Numbered from the stretch's first letter, positions 36,473 to 48,640 are shown. The stretch: 64,000 nucleotides of DNA from Distichodus sexfasciatus (GCA_032718565.1 JAVGVS010000005.1:1708501-1772500); one strand, 5' to 3'. The notes: generated by a model from the letters alone, not told the origin. A program made the numbers and translations.

Positions 36473-38532
36473 CGGTAGAGGTGTGTGTGTCTGTGCATGG
36501 ATATTAAGCGTCTTGGACAGCTCTCTTTTGCCTCCATGAATGAATCATCAGAAGACAAGTGAGGAAGGAACGAAGCGATCAAAAATCAATGGGGATCTCC
36601 GAGGCAGATGTGACCACACCGTGTCAATACCTATCATTCTGTGCCAGACACTGGTGAGTGTGCTTTAGCAACAGCTGTGTGTGCATGTAGTTTCTTCATA
36701 TATAAATCCTTCACTGAAAACATTAACCCAAGAATGGTTTTTTTGACATTTTCAGTTACTTTTTTCTAGCTACTTCTAGCACATGGATGCGAATGGAAAC
36801 ACCAAATGGTTGGATTGTGTGATACTTGTACATAAGAGCATTTATATAAGATATTAAATATGACATATTTGACAATAATATTTGACATTTTTGGATGTAT
36901 AAAAATTTCGAAACAAGTTTTCAGTCGAATGTCTTGTCAGTATCCTGTTCTCCAGGAGTCAGGACAATAAAATCAAAATGAAAGTGTGTAGTGGATTGAG
37001 TATTAAAACACACCTTTTTTAACGTTGCATATTCGATCTGAACCTGGTTTTAAATGATAGACTTTATTAGCAATTCTGTTGAAATATTTTACTGTCTTAA
37101 TTATACTGCCTATTGTTATTTATATTATGTGTTTGATTTTATTGTTTTATAAGGTGTCCTTGGGTGCCTTGAAAGGTGCCTATAAATGAAATGCATATTA
37201 TTAAATTGGTAAATTCAGTAGCACTGTGTTAGATAAATATGATACTTATAATCATGATACTTACTGGTAGCACAGTAGTTATAAATATTATAAGCACAAG
37301 TCTGGAAAAAATGTTAAAAAAAGATGTTTGTGTGTGTCTGTGGGTTTGAGTAAGAGAGAGAGAGAAAGAGAAAGAAAGACAGAGAGAGAGAGAGAGAGAG
37401 ACTGATGTAATTTCAGCCTCTGACAGAATACAAGGCAGTGCAGCATGAAGAGTTGCACTAGCGTCTTTTTACCAGTAGTCTTGACAAATGCAGGAACGAT
37501 GGAACAGCATTATTAATAAAGGACCTTGGGGATAAGAGCTGTGTGTGTGTGGGTGAGTGTGTGTTATGTGTGTGTGACAGACCCATAGGCCTGCAAAGAA
37601 AGATGACCTGCAGGAGACACTGGGAGGGTTTGGACGAAAATCAAGATCTGTGGAAGAAGAACGAAAGACTACACAATGCTCCGAAAAAGCCTAAATGTAA
37701 CAGGTGTCTGTTTTCAGGCCATACTGTGTAGAAAGGGAAGCTTAAATTAAATGTGAAATAAAACAAAGGGGAAAAAAGGCAAAACCACCGCTTATTCCAC
37801 AGGGAACCCACAGAGGGAAAAAGACGGGAGCTAGAGTGAGAAACTGTACAGAACTTTTACATGCACGAGTAAGGGACACTTACAGAAACACAACAGGACA
37901 TGAAAAAGCATACATTGGGAGTCAAACACATGGTGACCATTAAAACTAAATTAGAATAAAGGTGAAGGGAAGGAGTGACAGAAGACGAGGAGGAAGGAAA
38001 CCAAACGGTGAGAAGAAAAACTCATGTAAATGTCTTGCTCCAGCTATGGTTTTTGTCTCTTTTTTCACCTCTCCAGCATCACAGTGCAATTATTAACAAG
38101 AATTATTTAAAACGATTAATTTATGCATTAATTCAATTAATAACATGAAAAACAGATAGAGATGTTAAATGTCTTTATATTGAAAACATCTAAATCACTT
38201 TAAATTTTATCCTAATTTAGTTAAATAATGACACATCATTTGATCAAAATTCTTGATTCTAGATAAACTGTTTAATTTGTTTAAGTTAACTACTTTGAAA
38301 CTGGTAACTTGTTGCAAGCTCACTTTCTTATAGCATGACTATATTCAATTAAGTTGCCAGTAGGTCAGTTCAGTTCAAAATCTGAAACAAAACAAAACAG
38401 AGCTTGAAACCTCAAATCAACAACACTTGAAAGAAGCTTTTATATTATGGTATTTGTACCTTATAGTATTTTTTGATGAAGAAAAAAAAAACCCAACATG
38501 TAGGATGCTGATGTAGAATTTTTATTACCTTT
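36472..38532. other. Intergenic with L2-type tail fragment
   Basis: 37140-37200 contains GTGTCCTTGGGTGCCTTGAA and AGGTGCCTATAAATGAAATG, a typical fish LINE L2/SINE 3' tail. A GA-rich microsatellite lies at 37350-37401. No gene is recognised. Confidence 0.55.
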
Positions 38533-38757
38533 GGTGCAGTTGGTTGCATAACGGGCAGGGCATTCATCCCATAATCAGAGGGTCACCAGTTAGATTCCCA
38601 GACCGGTAAAGGTACCATTCCCAAGCACTGCTCTCTGGGTGCTGCAGACTGCTCCTTCACAGATGGGTCAAATGCAGGGATCACATTTCATGCTGCACTG
38701 TGCGCTGTGCTGTGCTGTGGTGTGTTCACAATGACAAATAATCTCTCACTCACTTTC
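38533..38757 (+). mobile_element. SINE family 1 copy
   Basis: Full-length with tRNA-like head GGTGCAGTTGGTTGCATAAC, the body GGTAAAGGTACCATTCCCAA, and the tail GTGTTCACAATGACAAATAA. Confidence 0.85.
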
Positions 38758-38833
38758 ACACATGAAATGTCCTCATAGTTAAATGTACAAGGTACAATCT
38801 GAAATTAAACATATTCACTTGAAATCTATTTAG

Positions 38834-39022
38834 TGATTGGAAGGTCGCCCGTTCAAGTCCCATACCGGTAAAGGTAACACAGAGGTACTCATGAGCAAGG
38901 TACCATCCAGAAGCACTGATCTCCACAGCTCCTTCACGGATGGTTCAAAAGGTCACATTTCGTTGTGGTGCACTGTATGATGTGCTGTGCTGTGTTTACA
39001 ATGACAAATAATCATTCACTTA
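38834..39022 (+). mobile_element. SINE family 1 copy, head-truncated
   Basis: It starts within the tRNA head (AAGGTCGCCCGTTCAAGTCC, the B-box region) and continues to ACAATGACAAATAATCATTC. It lies in the same orientation 76 bp after another copy. Confidence 0.8.
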
Positions 39023-39988
39023 ATCACTTAATATCATAAGATGCACTCATACAAGTTTGTGAGAAATACTACAGGAATATTACAATCCTAACAGATTCAT
39101 CTGGCACAGGTGGGCATCACTAAACAGGCATTTGCACAGGCATGAAAGCTGCCTCCTGTCCTGTCAATTTCAACAAACAGCATTGTGCCTTTGCCGAGGA
39201 CTGGACACATTCAATATAAATATTCAGATCTTGTGGAAACCCCTTGCTATGTTTAATTTAAACTCAATAACACACACTGCCAATTAAACCCATACAAACA
39301 CATTGGGGATTAGTCTACATGGCTTTTTTCACAACTTCCACACCCATTACTTTTCAATTAGTCGGATACGGGCCGGCGCAACAGTGTGTAATCAGTTCAA
39401 ATGAATATAAAATTCCATTTCAGTTAATGTGGTACTCTAACAGGAGGCCAACTTGACACATAATACATATGTATAAATATAAAACATAATTATATCCCAC
39501 TCAGAAAATGACTCCTTTCTTCTTTGACATCTGACTGTAAACAACTTTACACAATGGACTGATTCTAAAAAATGTATTTTGAGTTTGTTTAATTTGTCTT
39601 CAAATATCAAATTGTGTTTGGAAATGTAAATAATCAGCTGTTTCTAAAGACCTGCTTTTTGATATATGTGTGTTGTAGGTGTTGACTATGAAGGTTATGA
39701 GATTACAGCTACAGTAGTCCTAATATCTTAATGTCTCAGAATGATGCAGGCTTTAAGCTGTTGAATTAGTGCACTGGTTTGCACACAGGATTTGAAACTC
39801 TTGATAGACATTTTTAACAAAGGCCTGCAGGGTTCAAAGCCACAAGTTCAGCCCCCATCTCCAAAAGAACTTGATTTTACAGGAAAAAAATTGAGAATTG
39901 TTCTAGAACAAAGACAGGTTTATTTAAATGTGCTATTATGCAAGTTTTATGCACATGGATATTTTTTATAAACACATTTTTTTATTTG

Positions 39989-40106
39989 TTTGGGCCTTTC
40001 GTTTACATGTATCCACCGAATCCACTGTTTTGAAAAATCTTCACTTTTGGCATATTTTTAAAAAAAAATATGCGTTTATACGCATAAGTGTAAACGGGCC
40101 CTAAAT
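39989..40106. mobile_element. Short MITE-like inverted repeat
   Basis: The left end GGGCCTTTCGTTTACATGTA and the right end AAGTGTAAACGGGCCC are imperfect inverted repeats around a short A-rich core with ATATGCGTTTATACGCAT. AGGGCCCGTTTACAC-type ends are common in fish MITEs (from memory). Confidence 0.5.
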
Positions 40107-40389
40107 CATGACCTGATGTCCATTACACATTCGAAAACATAGCAAATGCCGCAGTGATGTGAAGTTTACATGCATGTGGACTTTTGAGGCCCTCAACATA
40201 AACAGTGTGCAAAAGCAGTCATTTTAATATAAAAAAAACAAAAAAACAAAATAATACGCTAATTGAATTAAATGAGAGATTTAAATAATGTTGAGTATGT
40301 CTGTCTAATTTTGTTCAGAAAATGCTTAACATAATGAGCATAACTGTATAAGCATCTAAATATTTGCTTTAATGAACTTGCAGCACTTT

Positions 40390-40830
40390 TTTTAAATCAG
40401 TGGAGATTAATTGAAGCATCAAAGTTGCGCTTCCCATCATTCAGTCCTGATGCTGGATGATTTCCAACATCACACAGCATGGATTTCTAATCTGTCCTTC
40501 CAGCAGTTCAGCAGCGGGAGCGAATTAGACAGCATTGCTAAAGACTCGCCATCTCCCGCTGCTCCCCGAAGTGATAATTACACACATCATTATCGATCCA
40601 GCTATCGATGCATCGCTAATTGTTTGTTGAACCTGATTTAGTTCATTCGTTTCCCTACCGGTGGAATGTGTTAACCTTGAGGCGAGGACTTCAGGAGAGG
40701 TTACGAGGCGTACAGGGGAAAACAAACATTAAGATTCTGTTTAAAAAGCAAGGATTTTCAGCTTCTGCCCATTTTGCAGAGGATACGGCATTGTGTTAAG
40801 TATCTGAAAGGTAGAAAGGGCCAGCAGAAT
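40390..40830. promoter_or_regulatory. Candidate conserved non-coding element
   Basis: A repeat-poor block with balanced composition and homeodomain-like TAAT cores (GATTAATTGAAG, GATAATTACAC, GCTAATTG) plus an ATCGATNNNNCTATCGAT motif cluster near 40592-40612. Conservation is not testable here. Confidence 0.3.
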
Positions 40831-41087
40831 GTCAATTTATTTAGCCAAATTAAAACTGATTTAGGGATTCTTCATGTCTCCTATGGAGCTGTGATATCGA
40901 ACTGTATTCTACCTTAGAATAGTTTACTCTTCTCTGTACAGCCTCAGAGGTTGTAAATAAGCCATGCAGATCGATTATGAAATCACATTACACAGGATAT
41001 AAAATAAAGACGCCGATGACATGTATCATTCAGAGAGAAACTGAATTAAGCCCATCAAAAATGTATTTACATCTCATCAGGCCTCAC

Positions 41088-41367
41088 AAGGTGGAGACCA
41101 ACCCTGGGCAGGTGCCAACATACCGCAGGGCACACACACTCACACACACATTTACACCTTACGGGACCAATTTAGAGTGGCCAATTAACCTATTCAGCAT
41201 GCTTTTGGGCTATGGGAGGAAACCGGAGCCCCCAGAGGAAACCATGCGAACACAGGGAGAGCATGCAAACTCCACACAGAAAGGCCACACGGCTGTCCCC
41301 GGGGTTCGAACCCAGGACCTTCTCGCTGTGAGGCGGCAGCGCTAACCACTGCGACACCGTGCCGCCC
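41088..41367 (-). mobile_element. SINE family 2 copy, full-length
   Basis: The head at the right end reads, on the minus strand, GGGCGGCACGGTGTCGCAGT then GGTTAGCGC, followed by the B-box-like GGTTCGAACCC, a tRNA-derived start. The body contains the complement of CTCTAAATTGG and ends at GTTGGTCTCCACCTT. Confidence 0.85.
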
Positions 41368-41699
41368 ATGTAGTTTTGTTATTTCATGTTTTATTTCAAA
41401 TAACATGCCAGAAAGAAGTGCAAATACAAGCACACCTGACACAGGTACACATACATCAGCTCAGAGTAAAACCCGCAGGGATGCCTACAGTATAGATGCT
41501 CCTGAAACTTTCATCCTCGTGAGTAAGCAAAGAAAGAAAGAAACAGAAATATACACTTATAGCTAAGGATTCTTCAGCTATAGCTACAGTCAGTGTGAAA
41601 AATCTAGAATGTGGAGCAACTATGATACAGCACGTAAACATGCACCTGCAAAAGTGAATCTGAAGCAATATTTATGTCAAAAGATGGGCCACACAAAGA

Positions 41700-42230
41700 C
41701 AGCAAACTGTCTTCTGGTGTTGGCGGGTTTCTCTTGATAGGATACTCGCCCCTGAACCAAGAGGTCGTATGTTTGAATACTGCCAACAGCACTACCATCA
41801 CTGGATCCCTGAGACCCTTAACCCAAAGTTGCTCAAATTTCTAATTTAAGGAACACACTGTGTTGGTCTGCTGGTCTTGTTCGCATTTGTGTCTTGTTCT
41901 GAGTTGTGTGTTGTCCTCGTAGGCGTGACTGCAGCCCATCTGCAGAACTGGTGGCACCTGGGCCCGGTGTCTGCATGTCTTTAAACCTAGTTTATCCCCA
42001 TTATCCAGTGGCGCTTCCTTTTATCTCCCACTTGCTTTTTTGCACACAACACGCCACATTACATTGTACACGCATCCAAGCACCCATCATACATTACTGA
42101 CTTCACTGACTTTCATATTCCAGCGTTTTGGTTTTGTTATGTTTGTGCGACTTTTGTTACAATAAATGTATTATTTTATCCTTAACACTGCGTCCTTACA
42201 TTTTTGTTATTATTTCTGAGCCAAGTCATG
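41700..42230. repeat. Possible third tRNA-like SINE and LTR-like debris
   Basis: 41735-41830 (CTGAACCAAGAGGTCGTATG, then TTTGAATACTG) resembles 58278-58330, suggesting a third tRNA-derived family. 41830-42230 is C/T-rich with an AATAAA and resembles an old LTR. Both are weak calls. Confidence 0.35.
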
Positions 42231-42236
42231 GCAAAA

Positions 42237-42550
42237 CACACACACACACACTCTCTGTATTACTATCTTTGTGAGGTCTTTCCATAGACTCCCATAATGA
42301 CTAGATGTATATAATTTTACACCTACACCTAATCCTAACCCTAACCTTAACCTCAGTAACCAAAAGCACATCTTTTACCTCTTTTAGTTTCTCAAGCACA
42401 TTTTCCATAAAGTCATTTTTCCTCATGGGGACCTCTCAAATGTCCCCACAAAGCCCAAAAAAACAGATAAAAGTGATTTTAGGGGACAAAAAGGTCCCAC
42501 AATGCAATAAATACATGGCCACATAGACACACACAAACACACACACATCT
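42237..42550. repeat. Dispersed repeat with CA ends and telomere-like core
   Basis: It starts and ends in CA runs and includes TCTCTGTATTACTATC, CATAGACTCCCATAATG, CTAATCCTAACCCTAACC and CTCATGGGGACC. Related sequence occurs at 42956-43120 and split around 47954-48567. It is familiar as a common fish interspersed repeat. Confidence 0.65.
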
Positions 42551-42722
42551 TTTTTCTTTCTTTGTTTGGTCCATTTACAAACAAATTACTATAGCTTCAG
42601 CTGGGCATATATGAGAAAGCGAGAGAAAGAGACAATGTTATGGTGTTGTAGGTTTTCACGTTTATGCTTCAGTCTAATTGAGACTTTTATACAAATTGAC
42701 ACACAATTATACAAATATATAT

Positions 42723-42938
42723 GGGGTGCAGTTGGTAGTGTAACAGTAAGACTGATAAAGGTACCCCCGAGATACTCATGAGCAAGGAACCAGTCCCAAG
42801 TCCTGCTCCGCGGGCGCTGCCCATGTCAGCTGCCCGCTGCTCCTTCACAGATGGTTCAAATGCAGAGGTCACATTTCGTGTGCACTGTGTGCTGTGCTGT
42901 GGTGGGTTCACAATGACTAATAATCTCTCACTTTCACT
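42723..42938 (+). mobile_element. SINE family 1 copy
   Basis: The head GGGGTGCAGTTGGTAGTGTA is followed by a deletion of the B-box region. The body and tail CACAATGACTAATAATCTCT are intact. Confidence 0.85.
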
Positions 42939-43139
42939 TTACATGCCCCTTCTCTCTTTGTGTTTGCCGTTTTGGGAGGTACATCCTACATCTACACTTA
43001 ACCCCGATCTCAACCACAGTAACCAAAAAAGACTAAAAAAATCTGGAATTTTGATATAAAAGTATTTTTCCTCAAAAACAAAGTGTCCTCAAAAATTCAC
43101 AACTGAGGTTCTCTCCCTCTCTACACACACTTTATCCCC

Positions 43140-44700
43140 AAACACACACACTGTGCTTTTTATACACCGTAAGTGCTACCCAGTGGCCAAAACAAAGTCA
43201 ACATATGTGAATGTCTTAAATGGGCGCCAGCGTGCAAAAAGGAGAGAAAGACAGGCAGACGCCGTGTTTTTGTGTGTATGTGTACATGAGCGTGTTCTAT
43301 ATTCAGCCGATAAGTTTGTGTATATGTGTAAACGTGACAGTGGGAGTAGGCAGGCCCCCTGCATGTGTGTGTGCTTGCGGGGGTGCGCACGTATGTGTGT
43401 ATGTGTGCGCGCGACCGCACGTCTGCGTGCGCGTACCCGGCGCTGAAGGTGTGTTTGTGCTGTTATGCCCTCTGGCTTGGCTGCCAGCTTCTTTCCCTGA
43501 CTTCAGAGCCAGGAGGCGGACTGGCGAGGAATACCGATCACCTCGGCCAGAGACGCTCCTTTGAGTCTTTCCCTGGCATCTTCTCCCCTTCTGCCAGTTT
43601 CCTCCTCTGCTCCTCTCTTCCCCTTCTGAAGTTGACAACAAAGACGTCCTCGGGGTCCTCCTTGATGTAAGACCCACTCTTGATCTTTCCTCCCCGTGTT
43701 TTTTGTACCTTAGTGTTGCGCTACTTTCATATTCCGCAAGCACAATATTTACACTGTAGAAGACAAAGCCGGGGTGAATCTTTTATGCTGGACGGGGCCC
43801 CTCCGAACCTCCGGACCTAATCAGCCATCTGCCGGCTAGCTTCATTACCCGATACTATCAAGGCGAGGTAACGTGGCTCTCCTCCGGCTCCGGCGCCACG
43901 CACCAACTCCGCCAAAAACACCCAGTCCAGGCTGGAGAGCAAACGAGCTGCACTCGATTCGATCCGCCTAAACCCTGTTCGTTTATAATTGAACCTCTTG
44001 CTCTGAACCACAATAAGGGGACATACAGTGTAAAGAGAAAGAAAAAAAATATGATGAAAGAGAGAGAGATGGAACGAAAACAAGAGTAAGAGTCAGATCA
44101 ACAGCACAAAGTTTTTCTTCCTTTGCCTTCCTCTGACATGCACTGCACCTCTATCACGGCACGGCTGCTGCCGCTCTCTCTCTCTCATGCTCACTCTCTT
44201 TTGCTATCCCCGTTTCTGCGAGGAGAAGTCTCCAAAGAGCTAATTAGCAGAGCTGTTGAGTCCAGAAAGTCATAGAGGCGCTGAAGGATGAAGCCCGGCG
44301 CTTCACTCGCTCACTCGCTCTCTCTCCTACTTTCACCCCCGCTTCACTCTCCAGCTAGCGGACGGTCAGGGCCGGCGGACGTGTGATGGGGCTAAAACGT
44401 CCGCACAAAACTCAGAATGACATTTGAGGTGGGCTGTGAGAGCGACGAGTCGGTAACGCGAAGATCCCGCCAGATATCCGTGGGGGAGAAAGGGGGCGGT
44501 GGGGCTGGGGAGAGGAAGACGGTTGCCATGAGCTTAGCCCTCACACACACTAATGCTAGCATCCCCTCACAGATCCTAAAGTTTTTCTCATAAAAATACT
44601 GGGAATAAATGAGGCAAAAACAATTTGTTCTGTGTCTCGATTTGCTTTTTTTCATCAGGAACTTTTATCCACCCCAGGACCTTAACATCTTGAAATGAGT
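43140..44700. other. CpG-rich stretch, function unknown
   Basis: Around 43380-43560 and 43790-44500 CpG frequency is clearly above the AT-rich surroundings (GCGCGCGACCGCACGTCTGC, CTCCGGCTCCGGCGCCACGC). The open frames here are unlike any protein family I recognise. It may be a CpG island, an enhancer or an unannotated non-coding transcript start. Confidence 0.35.
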
Positions 44701-44710
44701 TGAAACCGAA

Positions 44711-44936
44711 AGTAAATGATTGTCATTGTGAACACACCACAATGCACCACAACAAAATGTGACCCTTGCATTTGACCCATCCGTGAAGGAGCAGTGGGCA
44801 GCTACCAAGGGCAGCGCCCGGGGACGGGGCCTTGCTTATGAGTAACTGTACTGGGATTCTTTACTGGTCTGGAATTCGAACCTGAGACCTTCTGATCACG
44901 GGGTGAACACCCTACTGTTACACCAGCATCTGCCCC
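44711..44936 (-). mobile_element. SINE family 1 copy
   Basis: The tail complement is at 44716-44745, GGAATTCGAACC in the B-box region, and the head complement CACCAGCATCTGCCCC at the right. A second partial copy follows directly. Confidence 0.85.
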
Positions 44937-45127
44937 AATCCCCGCATCTGATCCATCAGTGAAGGAGCAGTGGGCAGCTAACAAGGGCAGCACCCAGGGA
45001 GCAGTGCTTGGGGATGGGGATGGGGATGCTCATGAGTCCCTCAGTGGTAACTTAACTGGTCTGGGATTCAAACCACCGACATTCTGATCACAGGAAGAAC
45101 ACGCAACCGTTACGCCACCAACTGCCC
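44937..45127 (-). mobile_element. Tandem partial SINE family 1 copy
   Basis: It begins mid-body (GCATCTGATCCATCAGTGAA) immediately after the previous copy and runs to ACCAACTGCCC. It contains a local GGGGATGGGGATGG duplication. It lacks the tail half, so it probably arose by unequal exchange or insertion into the same element. Confidence 0.8.
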
Positions 45128-45830
45128 ACAAGTTAAGAATATCTATTGTTGATGAACAACATGGCGGAGGATGTGTGACATTAATGGTAAAATTTGGGTA
45201 AATTAATCTAGTCTAATATTCATAACTTCTATGCCAAAACATGTGTGGTCTCATTTAGCAGCACGAAACACATCTGGCATTTCTCTTTGTGAATGTCTCT
45301 TGTTTCTTGTCATATTTATGACTACGGGTTGCTGAAGAAATTCAAGAATACTTTTGCTATTGCGCAATAATGTTCATTTTTATTTTTTCATAAATGTTGA
45401 AATCATGATTTCATATGAAGAAAGGGAAGAATGTAAGATGAGATTTATTTTTGTTAATATATGTTTGGAAAGTCATTTAATTTGTTTTATGTAATTTGAT
45501 TGGTGCTTATAATTGTATCATTATATGCATATATTCTTTATGCAGTGAAAAAATACACCGTATTACAGACACATTTAAGACTGGGTGGAGTGATGTGGTA
45601 TATGGAGAAGTGATTTCTCGGTCGTTCCTGTCTGTGATGTTTTTGTTGGTGAACATTATTAAAAGCGATGTAAGTGAATGTTGCCTCTGTGCTGTGCCTG
45701 TACCTATAACACGAAATGAATGAACAGTCAATGCTAAAATGTCCCCAGGCATTACAGTACATTTATATTATAAGCGCAAAAATGTAGAATGACGAGATAT
45801 TATAAATATTAAAGCATATAAATATAAAAA
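45128..45830. other. Intergenic, no gene seen
   Basis: AT-rich sequence without recognisable exon or repeat ends. Confidence 0.5.
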
Positions 45831-46500
45831 TCTATTTCATTCCCGAATAGATCTCGTAGCTTTAGGCGAAGATACTCCACACAATGTTGTGGTCAGTGAT
45901 TGAAGGCTGAAACAGAAACACCGTGGGAGTTGAATCTATCTCAACCAAACGGAATTAAGTCATTAGCCTAATCGCCATAGAGCTCATTTTAAACCATATG
46001 TACAGGACGGTACCCAAAACCAAGGTGAGAGTGCAAAGGTGATGTCACGATGGGATCAGGCGTGAGAGGTCGACCGCAAAAAAAGCCAGAACAAAAGGAT
46101 TGTGGGAATGTCCACTGGGCCTCCCATCGCTTGCAGACATAGCTTCAGGAAAAGGTTATGGGGGTGGGCATTATATTTTCATAACCATCATTTATTTATT
46201 TGTCAAGTAAATCCAATCAGAATAGGAGCTGGGCTTTGCACAAAGCGAAAAGCCGAGTAATTAGCAACAGTGGGAGCGGTGGCAACGCCTCTTTCTCCTC
46301 ACCACGCACTTTCAAGCGAGCGGAGGGAGAGGTGAAAGCCTAAATATTGATAGAGTTGCCAAAGTGCACAGCGAAATACAAACAGCAGTGCTCAGGCCTG
46401 GCAGAGAGATAGAGAGAGAGAGAGCAAGACGTCGTAAAGGCGCCTCACCAAGCCGAGCTGATCAAAACCTGAGCTGCACCTCCGGACAGGAACTCAACAG
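45830..46500. promoter_or_regulatory. Candidate conserved non-coding block
   Basis: Repeat-free and of balanced composition, with many potential transcription-factor sites (GATGTCACGATGG, GGAATTAAGTCATTAG, AAGTAAATCCAATCAGAA). No coding frame. The inference rests only on composition and contrast with flanks. Confidence 0.3.
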
Positions 46501-47009
46501 CGTGGACAAGTAGGAGCAAGTTAGTAGCTGAGGTGACAGATGTGAGGAAATGCAGTTTTAGGACATGGAAATGGCTGAACACTGGATGGAAGTATCAAGA
46601 ATGGAAAAGTGTAACTTTCACGGTATATACACAACACACAATATACACAATCTATATATCTACAGTATACCGTATACAGTTCAAAGATTATACTTATAAT
46701 TGAAATTGTAATTGCATTTTAAATTTTGTAAATGTAATTTATAGATCTATAAAAATATATATACAATAAAATATATACAATAGATCAATATCATATAAAA
46801 ATATCTATAACATACCATATCATTAAAATTCAAATATAATTCACAACCTCACAGCCAGAAATAACATTACAAAATGAAGCCTAAAGAAGAGCAACACACC
46901 TCGGTAAAAGAAGAAGCCCTCGGTTATCACTACCACTATTGTTCTCTCGTGTGGCTCCCCACTGCCTCTCACAGGGGATCCGTCGTCTCTCTTCGGAGGT
47001 CTCTGGCGT

Positions 47010-47700
47010 AATCCCCCTCTCCCGTTCCCCTTAAGAGTTTTAATTACAAAGCCAATTTACCGTCTTTAATCAGAACTACTGTTAACGTGATTAAAGGCAA
47101 TTAAAGAGAACATTATTCACGCAAATATTTTATTTGAGGTGACGTCTTTTTAATGAGGCCCCGTGTCCTGACTGCTAATAGCCGGGAACATTTCGAAGGA
47201 GAGACGGCGGGACTCGAAACGTGTTTTGTACATCTGCTTAATGATGAATATTTAAAGCGTACCCCAGTTTCCTGGCATGTGCCAGCCTTGTTCCTTAAAC
47301 TATGCCTTCCTTTCCATGCCGGTTGTCATGCAGAGGAGAACGTGCTGCAGCTTATTCTGTTAGCTAATAACTTCCCACGACTAGCTTTCTGGTGTTCAAA
47401 CTAACATCATATTTTATGAAGCGCTCCGTGTAATTCCAAATTAAACAGCATTTGTATTGTATGCAAGGCCTTTTGCACGCAGTGGCTATAATCACAAATG
47501 AATGGCGACGCGAGATTCGACTACAACCCCGCTTGTCCCCGTTTCTGAAACAGTTGTCACAGTTCTCTGCTTTAATAAATCCCTGCTCTGTTAAATTATT
47601 CAGTCTTTTATCAATAAAGCTCAATGTTACTCTATCATTAAGTCTTCTCGTTCAATTGTAACCCTGTTTTTTTATTCATTACCCACATCGCTTTGTCCTT
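47010..47700. promoter_or_regulatory. Candidate conserved non-coding block
   Basis: Dense TAAT/ATTA motifs (TTTTAATTACAAAGCC, TGATTAAAGGCAATTAAAG) and TTATTCACGCAAATATTTTA flank balanced, repeat-free sequence. Open frames on both strands show no family similarity. Confidence 0.35.
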
Positions 47701-47953
47701 CTCTAATGTGCGGCCCTCTGATACGCTCATCCATTTTTTCCCTTGTTCCTCATCTTCTTGTCTCTCGCTCGAGCATTTCATAGTTTTTCATTCTCGGCCC
47801 GTGGATGGTACTTTTCCTTCAGTTTTGGCATAGAGGTCATCTCTTCTCGTATTTTAGACACGCACACACAGTCTCATGCCTCACTACCTTCGTGAACTCC
47901 TTCCATTGACACTGATAATAACTAGATGTAAATAATACTGCGGCCTCAGAGAC

Positions 47954-48567
47954 CAGAGGTGGACAGTAACAATTTACTTGAGTACTGTACTTCAGTACAG
48001 TTTTTGAGTATCTGAAATTCACTTGAGTAGCATCTTTTTTGGAAACCTATGACTTTCACTTCACTACATTTGTAAAAGTGAGCATGAAATCACGAGCAAG
48101 AAAGTGAGTGATTTTTTGTCATTGTGAACACACCACAGCACAGCACACAGTGCACCACAATGAAATGTGACCTCTAAATTTGAACCATCCGTGAAGGAGC
48201 AGTGGGCAGCTGAGGAGCAGTGCTTGGGGATGGTGCTCATGAGAACCTCAGTGGTAACTTTACTGGTCCTGGATTTGAACATGACCTTCTGATCACAGGG
48301 CAAAAACCCTACGGTTACCGTTATCAAGGTTTTTGTTACTCGTTCATTTAGAATCTGTAATTAAAGTGGATGTTATTCCCCCTTTTCTAAAACGTTATTG
48401 TTTTTTTGCGCAGGTTACAGCATATCGAAAATCAGTAGGGTTAAGTCACGCCTGTAGACTGTAACTATAAAACCAAGTTCAGACAGTTCCGCCGTTTTTT
48501 TGTCAGTACAAATTTGACTGTACGTCTTTCACTTAAGTAATGAAGTTAGGTACTTTGCCCACCTCTG
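47954..48567. mobile_element. hAT-like MITE interrupted by a SINE
   Basis: Ends CAGAGGTGG and CCACCTCTG are perfect inverted repeats, with the flanking perfect 8-bp duplication TCAGAGAC at 47946-47953 and 48568-48575. The left subterminal region has TTACTTGAGTACTGTACTTC and the right has TTCACTTAAGTAATGAAG. The interior is split by a family 1 SINE. Confidence 0.88.
48103..48322 (-). mobile_element. SINE family 1 copy inside hAT MITE
   Basis: The tail complement GTGAGTGATTTTTTGTCATT is at the left. The head is degraded at the right (CCTACGGTTACCG). It is younger than the enclosing element. Confidence 0.8.
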
Positions 48568-48640
48568 TCAGAGACCCCAACCATAACTTTTTATAGAAGC
48601 ATTGTTCTTCTTTAAGCACAAACATCTGGCATGCCAGACC

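Larger units (their letters stand above)
47856..48640. repeat. Older dispersed repeat split by the hAT element
   Basis: Left part (CACACAGTCTC to AATAACTAGATGTAAATAAT) and right part (CCCCAACCATAAC) correspond to the repeat at 42237-42550, whose core reads AATGACTAGATGTATATAAT. Joining across one TCAGAGAC restores the expected order. Confidence 0.6.

Noticed and set aside
43153..43743. Cluster of overlapping open frames with Cys/Val/Arg-rich products
   Set aside because: They come from TG/GC-rich low-complexity sequence on both strands at once. No domain or splice context.
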